A stretch of DNA of 64,000 nt from contig OZ007581.1 of NCBI GenBank assembly GCA_963931925.1, forward strand, positions 16,208,450-16,272,449, read 5' to 3'. This document shows, piece by piece, positions 24,240 through 34,639 of this stretch; the stretch's first letter is position 1; each line of letters starts with the position of its first letter. This stretch comes from Onchidella celtica (Eukaryota > Mollusca > Gastropoda > Systellommatophora > Onchidiidae). The notes under the pieces were generated by a model. The model was not told where the DNA came from. It saw only the letters and a list, made by a program, of their open reading frames with translations, and made no database searches. The position numbers and the translations under genes are program-made.

Positions 24240-25140
24240 TTTGTACTAGTCTTGTGAGTGGGGAGGGTCAGGGAACCCGCAAACATCCTTTGTCAGAGCG
24301 TGGTATCTTTGGTATCTTGTCGGCATTTGAGCTGTTGCTGAGTGGTAAGTTAATTGTACGATGTATGTGTATTTTACTTAATGTTCATAATTGTAGAACC
24401 TAAATCTAGTGGGTTTACTTTGGTATAACTACTGCCTCTGAGAGAGTCACGGAAACGCCGTTACGTATGTGTTACGAAGAAGATGGGGTCTGTTAGAGAG
24501 AGCGTTATTCTTCGTGGGGAACGTGTAAATATCATTAAAACTGTATTGATCGTTTATTCTATTGCCTATATGGGCGCCTATGGAGTATGGGAGCTGCAGC
24601 CTGACTTATAACAGTGTCAGCGGTTAAAAGTATTAATGATGAATATCCGTCATGGAGTAAGTATGGAAGTCATGCCTTCCAGCAGTAGATTAGGAAGTTG
24701 CGATTGTTTTTCTACAGAGGAGGAAGAACAACACCTTCTTGGCTTCTCAACTTCTTGTACTTTGATTAATGACATCGTGGCTTCTTGGCTTCCCGACCTA
24801 TTGGTACCTGCCGATACCTGTTGATCTAACTGCGCAGTCAAGCCAGAGTAGAGAGGAAGAACCAGCTCCCAGATAGCGCCATACACCTCTAAAGGAGAGG
24901 TTTCCTTATGCTGAATGTACCCATGTGTTTTATAAAATGTGCTAGAAATTGAATATTACGAAGCCTTTTAATTATCATGTACTGATTTGCATTGATTTCA
25001 TTCCATCGAAATTCACGTGAAATTGTATGACCTATGTTCCTATTATTGTTGAATGAATTAATAATTATTGTAGAGATAAGCAATACAGATATCGTTTGTT
25101 ATAACTTATAGAAGGGAGATAGTGTGTTTGTGCCGTGCCT
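24240..25140 (+). other. LTR interior, no gene
   Basis: Remainder of the LTR element. The short open frames on both strands (24636-24886) overlap one another and show no domain. Nothing else is recognised. Confidence 0.6.
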
Positions 25141-25148
25141 ATCACGGC

Positions 25149-25164
25149 TGGTGTCAGAAGAAAG
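25149..25164 (+). other. Primer-binding-site-like motif
   Basis: TGGTGTCAGAAGAAAG. TGGTGTCAGAAGTGGGA-type sequences follow the 5' LTR in many Gypsy-like elements. The same TTTGGTGTCAG motif occurs twice in the LTR at 43501-44558. Here it lies 38 bases inside the right boundary, which implies a rearranged LTR/leader junction. Confidence 0.45.
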
Positions 25165-26550
25165 TTAGTGAGAGGAAGAGTGCGTGAAGTGGAAACATCA
25201 CAGCCTTACTACTCTCAGCTTGTCATGCACCATCAACCTAGCCAAATTTCTGCATTCAAGTAAAACTTGGATTCTCTTCCAAGTATCAAGTAATTCTATC
25301 TGCATGGACAATGAAAAATCCCTTACAAGCGTGACCAGTAACCAATCCCGGACAGTGAATCCGTATCTATTGCCACCCACGATGTCCAGACAAAATGAGA
25401 TAAAAGACTTATCAATTGATACTTGGAAAAGAACAGCTTATACTCACAGTGTTGCAATGGTCAAATTAAGCTTCTTCCGTCTTTTTAAACCAAACCAGGA
25501 TTGTTTTTAATTTTAGCAAATGCGTCAGAAAGGTCAACATAATTATATATCTATAATGAAATAATATTTTGTAAAATTCTACATCTTCTATGATTTGAAT
25601 TAAACCTAAAATAAGTGGCTGATATTGGGTGTAAAATTCGTCTAGGCCTAAGCATATCATGAAATTAGATCTAGATCTAGATCTTGGACTAGCTATATTA
25701 TATCTCATAGACTCAAGACCCAAGTTAAGAAACCGTGTTTTTTCTCTGTTAGAATCATACAAGGAAATATCTTCTAAAGAGCTGGGCAAGAGAATTGACG
25801 TACAGGTTCCTCAGTTTGATCTAATTTGGAATGTGGCTGCAATTTTGAGTTGGGCGTACAAAGTGAAAATAAGTGGCGTGAAATTCTTGACCCGGATTAG
25901 GGCTCGATTCCGACCAAAGTATGAGAATAAGCATTTGTGAAACACCAGAATAATTTCCTCATTAATTTTCTAAATCAGTTTGGATGGCAAAAAAAGATCA
26001 AGTTCGGTTAATTTTGCTGAAGAATTCTTGCAATATTATTATTACTGCAGAACTCCAGCGGCAATGCGTCTTCGCCATAGTAATCTATGCACAGTTGTTC
26101 GTGTTTGCTTCAGCGACCTCCTTTTAGGGGCGCTGACCCAGTTTTAGGTTTTGGTGGAAGTGATTGCTCTCGAGAAATCTATACTCCCTGATAATATAAA
26201 CAATGTAAACATTTCACGTCATGATTTGCTGCCAGGAAATTCCTGTGAGCTTGCTGCTCTCTAATTGGTTGTTTACCGAAGCCCCGAGCATGCAGCTTTC
26301 TCATTGGCTGTTTATCGAAGCAATTTACGATTTATGAAAAATGGTGTCTAATTAAAGAATACAAGCTCACGTCTATTGTAAATACAATGCTAGAGTAAAC
26401 AGTGCAAGTATTGTTGGGGCAAAAAGAACATATAAAGCTTGCACACGTGAATTTATTTGAGTTTGTGAGTTTCCATTAAGAAATTGTGTAAACGCTCGTC
26501 TAGACGACGGTTTACACAGTGCATGTAAACAGTCGCCCAATATGAAATGA

Positions 26551-26580
26551 TGACGTCAAAGGCACGTCGGCATTCTTCCG
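26551..26580 (+). promoter_or_regulatory. Possible host promoter: CRE plus ETS-type sites
   Basis: A perfect CRE palindrome TGACGTCA (26551-26558) is followed by CTTCCGG (26575-26581) and CpG-containing sequence (GTCGCGTTCGATTGG near 26614). This lies about 100-140 bases upstream of a small ORF starting MGGSCSRK. It suggests a TATA-less promoter, but short motifs alone are weak evidence. Confidence 0.3.
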
Positions 26581-26682
26581 GGGAAAGAAAATAGTGGAGA
26601 GCACAAAAGGTTCGTCGCGTTCGATTGGGAGAGAAATTTAGATTTTTGAAGATTTTCCGAGGCTAGAAAGCATAATTATGTT

Positions 26683-26811
26683 ATGAGAGAAATGGGTGGC
26701 AGCTGCAGTAGGAAAGTCAGTGGAAGGAGCAAGCCGGTCCCTGAAAGATTTAAAGAACCATCACAAGAAGGTGTTCGCTTACCAATACTTGAGGTGTGTG
26801 CATGGCGGTGA
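26683..26811 (+). CDS. Possible first coding exon (MGGSCSRK...), unproven
   Basis: ATG at 26683 and a second in-frame ATG at 26692. From the second the peptide begins MGGSCSRKVSGRSKPVPERF, with a Gly-2 and Cys arrangement that would suit N-myristoylation and palmitoylation. A possible splice donor GAG|GTGTGT lies at 26793/26794, and the frame stops at 26811. The segment lies in sequence unique to copy A between two duplication blocks. I cannot identify the family or find a downstream exon within the window. It may be a chance frame. Confidence 0.25.
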   Translation: MREMGGSCSRKVSGRSKPVPERFKEPSQEGVRLPILEVCAWR

Positions 26812-27763
26812 GCACACTGATTGGGGGTATGAAGTTTAACTTGAACAAGCTTGTACCTTTTGATATGCTAAGGCCCATGAAACAAATTGGGTGTGTTCTG
26901 CGTTACTTTGACTGCAGAGCTCGAGTTTGAGCGGTTAAGATTTTGTGTGGCTGTGAGTGTAACCACGGTAATCCAAAGCTCATATTGTGAAAATAAATTC
27001 TAATTTCAATACAAAGTTTAGACAAATCTAAGTAACATTTTACATATACTTGGTTCTATCACATAAACAAAATCAAGACGTGAAAATTCGTTTCTGAATA
27101 CAGACTACCATACATGATTGCACCCATGGTGTTATCCCTATCCAGATTTTAGCACATTACGTATGTAAAATGTAAAATTATCACTGGCATTGACGTGACA
27201 ACACAGTTAGCAAGGGAATTTGAACTAATTTCTGTCAAATTCTGGGCACAACTTGGTCTATAAATTAAACAATTAAATTTTCACTCCATAATAAAGTTGA
27301 ATGACAAGCAGACTCCCTGAAATCATTAAATAGTATGGCAATAAAAATAAGGCGGGGGGGGGGGCGGTACATTATAAAAGAACTGTTAATTCACTTAGGA
27401 GACTCTGGTCTCAACTGTTTCAATGATATCTCTAAATAGGTACAAAATAGGTGGTATTCAAACATAAAAAAAAAGAAAATGATTATGCACACAGGGGCGA
27501 GGCTTCCTCATAATCAAATAATGAGTGATTACCCTTCGAATATTAATTCTAGAATTACCGTGCTTTCCAGATCGAGCCCAACTCTCTCCCATTTAGTCAG
27601 TTCAGCATTCAATTCTACCTGATTTGAGGTCTCTATTTTAGGAGGTTCGCTGCCCTTGGCATTTACACCTCACTTTACTTATTTTATTATTTCTTGTTCT
27701 GGGGGGGGGGGGGGGAGGGGGGGATGATATGGATAAATTTTAATCTATTAATTTCAATTTTGC

Positions 27764-28092
27764 CCGGGCAGCGGCCTTTCGGCCTGCTCTTTACGATTTC
27801 CAACTGCCAAGGTATCTTTAACGTGCGCAACGTGCACACGGGCCCTCCGAATTTTTTCGTCCTTATCCGAGAAGACTAGGTACTCGATCCTACCCCCCAA
27901 TAGGACCAGGGACTTGAAAATATGAGAAAAATCCAATTTCCAAGAACTACTCGATCCTACCCCCCAATAGGACCAGGGACTTGAAAATACGAGAAAAATC
28001 CACTTTCCAACATGCCTGCACTGCCCGGGTTTAGAACCCGGGACCCTTGGCATGACAGGCGAGCACCTTGCCTCTAGACCACCTTGTCCCCT
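27764..28092 (-). mobile_element. tRNA-Asp-headed SINE with duplicated linker
   Basis: On the minus strand the element starts at 28092 with a tRNA-like head: A-box-like TGGTCTAGAGG, anticodon-arm CGCCTGTCATGC (GTC, Asp-like) and B-box GGTTCTAAACC. Two tandem ~66-bp linker copies follow (TCAAGTCCCTGGTCCTATTG in each). The body then runs from TCTTCTCGGATAAGGACG to CCGCTGCCCGGGCAAAAT. A 5'-truncated copy is at 11495. It would be transcribed by RNA polymerase III from the A and B boxes. It is not a functional tRNA gene, because the acceptor stem does not pair. Confidence 0.75.
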
Positions 28093-28099
28093 TTCAATT

Positions 28100-29090
28100 C
28101 TACCTCGCTATTTGCGTTTGTTATATAGTCCAACACCCCTCACCGAAAAGCATCATTATAGGGACCTACACCTTATGAACTGGTTCATAATCAGTGATTA
28201 ACAAAGACGAAGAAGACTTGACTACACCCAGAACCTATCTTGAGCATAGCCTGTATTCGTCGACGCAGCCCCGTAGACAGCAGAATAGTGAGGGATAAAA
28301 ATAGGTTCAAAAATCAAAGTTTGACCTGATTTTACCCCTGTATGCATGTTTTTCACTGTGCGGTCGTTTTCATCCAAATCGAAAGGTAAAGGGTAGAGTG
28401 AAAGAGTTTGTGTGGATTTTTTTGTTTGTTTGAGGTAATCTAAGAATAATTTACTCCACCCACAGTAAGAGCTATCAAAGCATAATAATATAGTCTAGAT
28501 AACAACAGCACTGTGATAAAAATCAGTCGAACGTAACTATCAAGAACATCACTTCACTTGAAAGGTCGAGCGAACCTAGAGATAGCCACTTCCCCGAGAT
28601 CGCTGCACATTGTCGTGTCACAGAGATGCCAGTTAAGCACTTTTTGCCATTTAATGTTAATGGGTCATTTTCGAGAAACTTTATGAGATGGTAGAATAAC
28701 AAAATCTCTGGCTATGAATATGACAATGAAAACTTGCCGTTCAAATTATATTTTTTAAAATGGATGAAAATATAAGTCTATAAGTCTGTTAGTATGAATG
28801 AATGATATTTTCAGATTAGTTTGGCTTGTAAATTGCTGCATTCCTGTCCTGTTGACAAGAATAGTCCGCTCTTTAGATTTTGCAATGCCTAGCAACCGTT
28901 TCATTGTTTTAGTCGCTGTATTTATAATTATGTAAATATGATGTAGCGAGACGTCCTATTATAAGGATCTCTAGCTTAAATTCTGATTACCCTCTGCAGA
29001 GGGCCACGCTTCGCCCCTGTATGCACAGACATTTTATATATTTCTCATGTAAATTTACGTCTATAGTTTATATGGGTGGTAGGCCTAGTA
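28100..29090. other. Intergenic, nothing recognised
   Basis: Sequence present only in copy A between duplication blocks. No coding domain, RNA gene or element end was found. Poly-G tracts occur just upstream (27352-27365, 27702-27723). Confidence 0.55.
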
Positions 29091-29096
29091 GATCTA

Positions 29097-29235
29097 TGTT
29101 AAAATCGGGCAAAAAGAAAAAGTGGTATGTAGCGAAACTCTGCGTGAGAAGTAAAACTCAAACGATACAAACCAAACGAAAGAGAAGACAGAAAATGCTC
29201 AAATTTTCGGCTTTCGCCTTTATCCAGAAAAAAAA
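29097..29235 (+). repeat. Single arm of the foldback repeat at 3054-3355
   Basis: AAAATCGGGCAAAAAGAAAA through TTCGGCTTTCGCCTTTATCC matches the arms of the hairpin near the start of the window, but no inverted partner lies within 300 bases. The repeat unit is therefore the arm, and the hairpin arose from two opposed insertions or a head-to-head duplication. Confidence 0.75.
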
Positions 29236-29524
29236 TGGAACAGAGAAAACAATTGAACAATAAAAGAGTTCAACAGGAAATGTATAGAATCGGATCGAAG
29301 CAGGATAATATGTTACTTATCTAGTTATTCGTATTCAACACAGGACGTCCGCTATTTGCGACTAATATCAAAACAAAAATTCCAGCTTTTTAAAACTATA
29401 TTAGATCACTTCTAGGCCAGCCTCATGGATACGAATGTTATGTTCGACAGGTGTTCACACGTTACGCAAGGCTGAATTATGCAAGGTACACGACTAGGGC
29501 GCCAGGTCAGGCGAGCAGCTACAC

Positions 29525-29625
29525 ACACTGTGTGGTCGTCTAGACGAGGGGTTACATACGTTATGTGCACAATCGACCAGACGAGCGTTTACATACGCTG
29601 TGTATACAGCCGCCTAGACGATCGT
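29525..29625. repeat. ~46-bp repeat with CGTCTAGACG palindrome
   Basis: Two or more units containing CGTCTAGACGA or CCAGACGAGC followed by GTTACATACG and TGTG-ACA. A similar unit occurs at 26490-26535. The two sites bracket the insert that copy B lacks. Confidence 0.6.
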
Positions 29626-29694
29626 TTCATTTAATCGTTTCGAAGAGGAAGGCGGTGATATTGTAGATGTTATCGTAGTTAAAAGCTGAGAAAT

Positions 29695-29885
29695 CCAGAC
29701 TGAACTGCTGCTGATGTAAAATAAAATCTGATTGTACTGCTGCTGATGTAAAAATAAAATCAGATTGTACTGCTGCTGGTGTAAAAATAAAGTCAGATTG
29801 TACTCCTGCTGGTGTAAAAATAAAGTCAGATTATACTGCTACTGGTGTAAAAAATAAAGTCACATTGCACTGATGCTGATTTTAC
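29695..29885. repeat. ~33-bp tandem repeat, 5-6 copies
   Basis: Unit CAGATTGTACTGCTGCTGAT plus GTAAAAATAAAGT. The related array in copy B (53203-53335) has about four units, so copy number differs between the duplicates. Confidence 0.85.
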
Positions 29886-30130
29886 TGATATAAAAAGTAA
29901 CCGGCTGTTAGATAAACCGGTTGTTAAATAAACGCCTACATCGACGCAAGAGTATACCAAACATACCAAATTACAAGAGTTGATTTACATATTTTTGCCA
30001 CTTCTTTACTGAATGCTTCTCCTTTTTGAATACGGATGTGAGAAAATGGGACCATAGTAAAAAGAAACTGCTGGAAATAATAGCTTTAGTGCGAGAGGGA
30101 GATCTTCGAGTCAAGCCGGTCTTGTAATTG

Positions 30131-33100
30131 TAAGCGGTAGATATAGATCTATTACATCTAGTTCTAGATCTAGATCTAATGATAACTGCTGGAATGCTGT
30201 TCTTTTCTAATTACATTATACTAGCAGACCCGAACAAGATAAATCTAGCAGAATCTTTGTAGGTAGACAACCGTGTATCTAGATCTAGCCTACAAAAAAA
30301 AATGCATTTGGATTCGATAAAATGACGTTTAAAATACATTAAATGTGATAACGTTGATTTTCGACCACCAATGTGAAACGAGAGGTCAAGGACGTAATTT
30401 CCTGTTACACTTTTGGGTGCCATCCGATTTATGTTTTTGCAGCTCATAAGATTTTAATATAAATAATAGTGAAGACTGATTTTTGTTCAAAATGAATGTG
30501 TCCACATAACTCGTCGTCAAAAATTGATGCAGTACACCAAGTTTCATAACTTTTGATGGTGTAGTCGGGAACTTTTAGCTCCTTAAGGTTCACCCTCTAG
30601 CTCAATTATAGTAAGAAGTAAGATGATATGACTTTAATGCCAGATAATAAAATTCATCGATATGCTCATGTAAACATAGTAGCACTTTTATGCTTTTCAT
30701 GTTGTTGTATTTCACATTGGATGAGAAAAACAAAAATACTGTGTAATTTCATTTGTTTTCTCTACATTACAAAACAAACATAGTTTGATTCTTTTATTGA
30801 TTAATATAATACTATAGGCATGGTATTTTTTATATAACTGAACGGGGGGAGGGGGGGGGATCGAAGAACTGTGGATTTCATTAATTGATTCATTAATGCA
30901 GTTTACTTGAAAATGTGTAACAGGAGCCATCTATTTTCCATATCTGGGGGAGAATATAATACAATGGAAGAAGAATAGGTTTTCTTGCAGCCTTAACAGG
31001 TCATAGAAGTACATGTACATCATTATTAATAGGTGATGACTAGGACATGATGTATGGGAAAAGAGGAGACAGCTAACGTGTGTAAATTAGCTCTTAGGTT
31101 TTGCTGGAAAGCCCTCGTACATGTACATAATAATATAAGTGATATGATATGTATCACTAAGTACACAAAATATATTGCAAGGATCTACATCTGAAAAGAA
31201 ATGACTCATAATATATGGTCAGACAGCCTAGACATGTTCTAAAGGAACTTGATATTCCCACTATAAATATCTTTCTGGGATACCGGCCCAACACCAATGT
31301 CTCACCAATATCAACATGTATTGGGAGAATACCTCCAGTCGCCTTTTTCTTTCTGCCTAAATGAGAAAGATTACACAGTGAGCATACAAAAGGCTGTAAT
31401 GGAGCACCCAAGAGCCAATGAGATACTCTAACAAGTCTTATATACTCACTGTTCTAATATCAAAACAATGACTCCACAAGTAGACATTTGAATAATATAT
31501 TATTTACCTCTCATGTGCATCCAAAGTAGGCCAGAGCACGTCAGATGTGCCGAGCATGAAAAAAAATTCTACAGACAATAAGACCATGGAGACCACTGTT
31601 TGAGCACAACGTGATGAATGAATCTGCAATCTCTTCACACTGAGTCTATTTAATGTTTCATTCATTTGCTGCTTAACCAAAAATTTTTCCAGCAAAGAAA
31701 ACCAGTTATCATTAGAACCAATTTGTTTCTTGAACAAGGTAATTCATTATTGTCAGTTCTTCCATATTTTACACTGATTTAGGAACTGTAACACTTAAAA
31801 CTAAAACTTAACGCCAGACTTACCTCTGTAGAAACAACTGAACTTTAAAATGAATGGTTTCGCACATCAGTGAGTTATCAGTGTTTCTTGACCATTGATA
31901 GTTACCGTCTCTGCTATCTTGGGTTTCACTTCCGCCATCACCCTCAAGACAGATCATTCTGTTCGCTGATGTGTGTCACATTGTGTGGTCATAGCGTGTG
32001 ACTCACCGACTGCAGTGGTTGTGTCAAGCTACATAGAGATCAATAAATAGTTTTATTGAAAAACTGCGTGACGGGCGCTCCTCGTTACTTCAGCACTAGC
32101 GTGAAGCGACCCCGGTGCGAACTCACTTGCTCGCTGGGATTCGCGGTAAACAATACACAAACTTAACGGTCAGTGACAAAGTGAAAGTTAATAAAAAATA
32201 GAATTTTGAAGAACTAGTATTGATTCCATAAGGACTTATGACTATCACAGACCAACAATAACCAGAGCTGATATGTGCTCTGATACGAATTGTTGTCATA
32301 TGGATGGCAACATGCATTTCATCTAAATATTTGCTTTGTTTTGGTTTTTAGTTGGAAAAGATGGTTCAGACGCAATTCCTTTTTAAGTCTTAAATTGACA
32401 TTCCTTCCAGATGTGCTCTTCAACGGCTGATAACCAATCGTTTGGATTGGAAATAATTATTGTTCTGCTAGCAATAAAGAAAATGTTACACATTCAAAAC
32501 AACAATGAGCTTGACAGTATCGCTGAACTGCATTTATTGCTGAGCTTTTCGTGAAAAGTAGCATTATCCCAGATATGAAGGTGTGAGAAACTACAAGGAG
32601 TGATCTCTATTCACAGGTTGGTACATTCTAGTCATAAAACAAAATGTGACAAAAAAGAAAACTTTGTAGCCAGCAAAGCTTCGTGTAAGAAATATAATAC
32701 AGAAACCATACAATAAAAAGCAAAGGAAAAGGAAAGACACATCAAAGGTTTAACTGACGAACGTGATGCGCTCCAAAACTCCAAGCCTGGACTCTTCTTG
32801 TTTTTACATTCTACAATTTTTGTTCTTTGTTCAACTGTCTCTATTCAGCAATGTTCCACCCTGTTGCAATTATTATTTTTTTCCTTGACAAAGGTCATAC
32901 GTACCGAAATCTGCTGCTGTACAGGAAACCAGCTGATGCACAAATGGGTTCTTTACGCCGAGTCACTGACGGCGAGATTTTGATATTTTTAAACAAAAAA
33001 AACTTAGATTTTGATATAGATACATGCGAGATGACCAGATTTGAATTGATTTATGCCTTTTTCTTTTGACTTTTTTTTCTACTAATGTTTTTCTTTCTTA

Positions 33101-33853
33101 AATGTGTTTCTGTGAAAATGGAACCACAGTCAAAACAAGCTAATGGAAAGGTTAGCTTTGCTGTGAGCAGTACAGTGTTGAGTTCATCCCGCCGTGTTAG
33201 CGGTAGATTTTGTAGATTCAGGTCTTGAACTTCTACATCTTTTGCCTCAAACTTCTGGCAAACTCACACACCACGTTTGGGATGGATGCTCAACATAAAA
33301 AATCTCCTCATCATATCTCTGTTGTACTGTTCTTTTATAATCATATTATATCATGTCATTGCAATCCCAGATAACAAACCTTTCTGATTGGTTGATTTAA
33401 ACATAGATATTACAGTTTTGTACTTCTCATGCCATTGCATTTCAAATTTATTTACCAATAGCAAAATTCCAATGTTTTATTTCATATCTTTTCCAACATT
33501 TTTAACAAATTGATTCACTGATTGTATAATACAAGCATTTGGGGGAGGGGATGTCCTTCTAAGATCTGTGCAATTCATTGGGTTCATTTTTACAATTCAT
33601 TGATGCAGTTCATTTGAAAAAAGTCTGTAGCAGGAGTTGTCTCATTACAATTTCCACGCCTCAGAGAGAGTACTTTTCTATGTAACGCTCAGAAATTTTG
33701 CAAACAATACAGTGAGGACCTGAATCTGCTGTTTAGGCAAATAAAGATGAATGTAAACTCTTAAGACAGAGCCGATTCGGTATTTTTTAAATATTTGTTT
33801 TTATTTTCCTCTTAGCCAAAGATATTTCCAGTATAGGAAACCAGGCCTCTGTA

Positions 33854-33892
<39 letters not shown>

Positions 33893-34627
33893 TTATATAG
33901 CGCATATCCATTTTTAAAATGCTCTATGCGCTTTACAGACGAAACCTGTCAACCACAGAGCAGAATGGAGTGCCGGCGAAGCGCTCAACACACTACACTG
34001 CTTCTTTCTCTCTCCCTGTCTCGCTCACTCTCTCTCTCTATCTCAGAGCAAATTGTGACGCAGCCTGTAAGGCGCAGTACACAACTCACAACAGTTCACA
34101 ACTCACAATACAAATAATATTTGAATATTTATTAATAATAACATATATTTAATAATGAATAATAAATTTTGTTATTGCTCGTGAGGAGATCATATGGATA
34201 AATTTTAATGCAATCAAATTGTTTCTTAAATAATGTCACTCTTTGTTCCAAATCATTGTTTTAAAGATTAGATATAATCAAACATGGTAAATTGGGAACA
34301 TCTGGAGTATTATTTTACTTTCAGAAGCAATATCCCCATCAATGTCACAGGAAATGATCCTCAGAAAGAGAATTCAAAAGAGTGAGTGTTTATGTTTAAC
34401 ATTTGGAAATATAACCCTGAAGTATTATACCTGCATCCAAATGATAGGTACATTATACACTAAACTTAAACTGAGCACAGCAGTCCTACTTTCTCCATCA
34501 TGTTCCTCAAATCTGACACATTATTTCTCATTCTTTATGGAAGTTACATGCTTATTGATATGTAGCAATTGTATTTTAGTTTCATATTAACAATATGCAG
34601 TTCAGTTTCTCATTTCTGGCATCCTTA
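30131..34627. other. Spacer between the duplication copies, no confident gene
   Basis: Contains a diverged repeat pair (about 30640-30960 with about 33390-33660; shared GGGGGAGGGG, TTCATTGATGCAGTTCA-type segments). Minus-strand open frames at 31504-31737 (ending at a good donor, GAGAG|GTAAATA on the minus strand) and 31157-31411 could be exon remnants, but no family is recognisable. An (AGATCT)n-rich stretch lies at 30135-30180. Confidence 0.5.
33853..33935 (-). repeat. (ATT)n plus SINE-type tail
   Basis: An (ATT)n run of about 13 units is joined to TATATAGCGCATATCCATTT and ATGCGCTTTACAGA. This is the same tail architecture as at 5870-5975 but on the opposite strand. The rest of any SINE is not clear; a low-complexity CTCT tract follows at 34000-34035. 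Confidence 0.6.
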
Positions 34628-34639
34628 TAAACTAATATC

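Larger units (their letters stand above)
17694..25202 (+). mobile_element. LTR element (solo-LTR-like) split by an ISL2EU transposon
   Basis: Starts TGTAACAGGG and ends ACATCACA, i.e. TG...CA, flanked by GCCTT at 17689-17693 and 25203-25207. Copy B has the empty site, a single GCCTT in TATGACGCCTTACTACTC near 51647-51660. Without the nested 6.16-kb transposon it is about 1.35 kb. A TATA box lies at 24149, and near the right end (25149-25164) TGGTGTCAGAAGAAAG resembles a retroviral-type primer binding site. No gag or pol is present. The 5-bp duplication fits Gypsy or BEL-type LTR elements. Confidence 0.8.
9880..30130 (+). repeat. Segmental duplication copy A
   Basis: Direct duplicate of ~38640-53545. 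Anchor pairs read by eye are 11120-11300/40380-40560, 12259-12475/41109-42777, 13370-13570/45130-45290, 14200-17270/46210-51260, 17460-17670/51420-51630, 25203-25410/51650-51860, 26170-26480/52410-53110 and 29630-30130/53125-53545. Copy A is longer mainly because of the LTR plus ISL2EU insertion (17694-25202) and an insert between ~26480 and ~29630. Outer limits are approximate. Confidence 0.85.

Noticed and set aside
28010..28092. tRNA-Asp gene
   Set aside because: A and B boxes and the anticodon arm are present, but the acceptor stem does not pair and the sequence continues into a SINE body.
31157..31737. Two minus-strand ORFs with a plausible donor, as exons of a host gene
   Set aside because: No recognisable domain, start from non-ATG codons, and acceptor sites are poor; kept only as a weak note.
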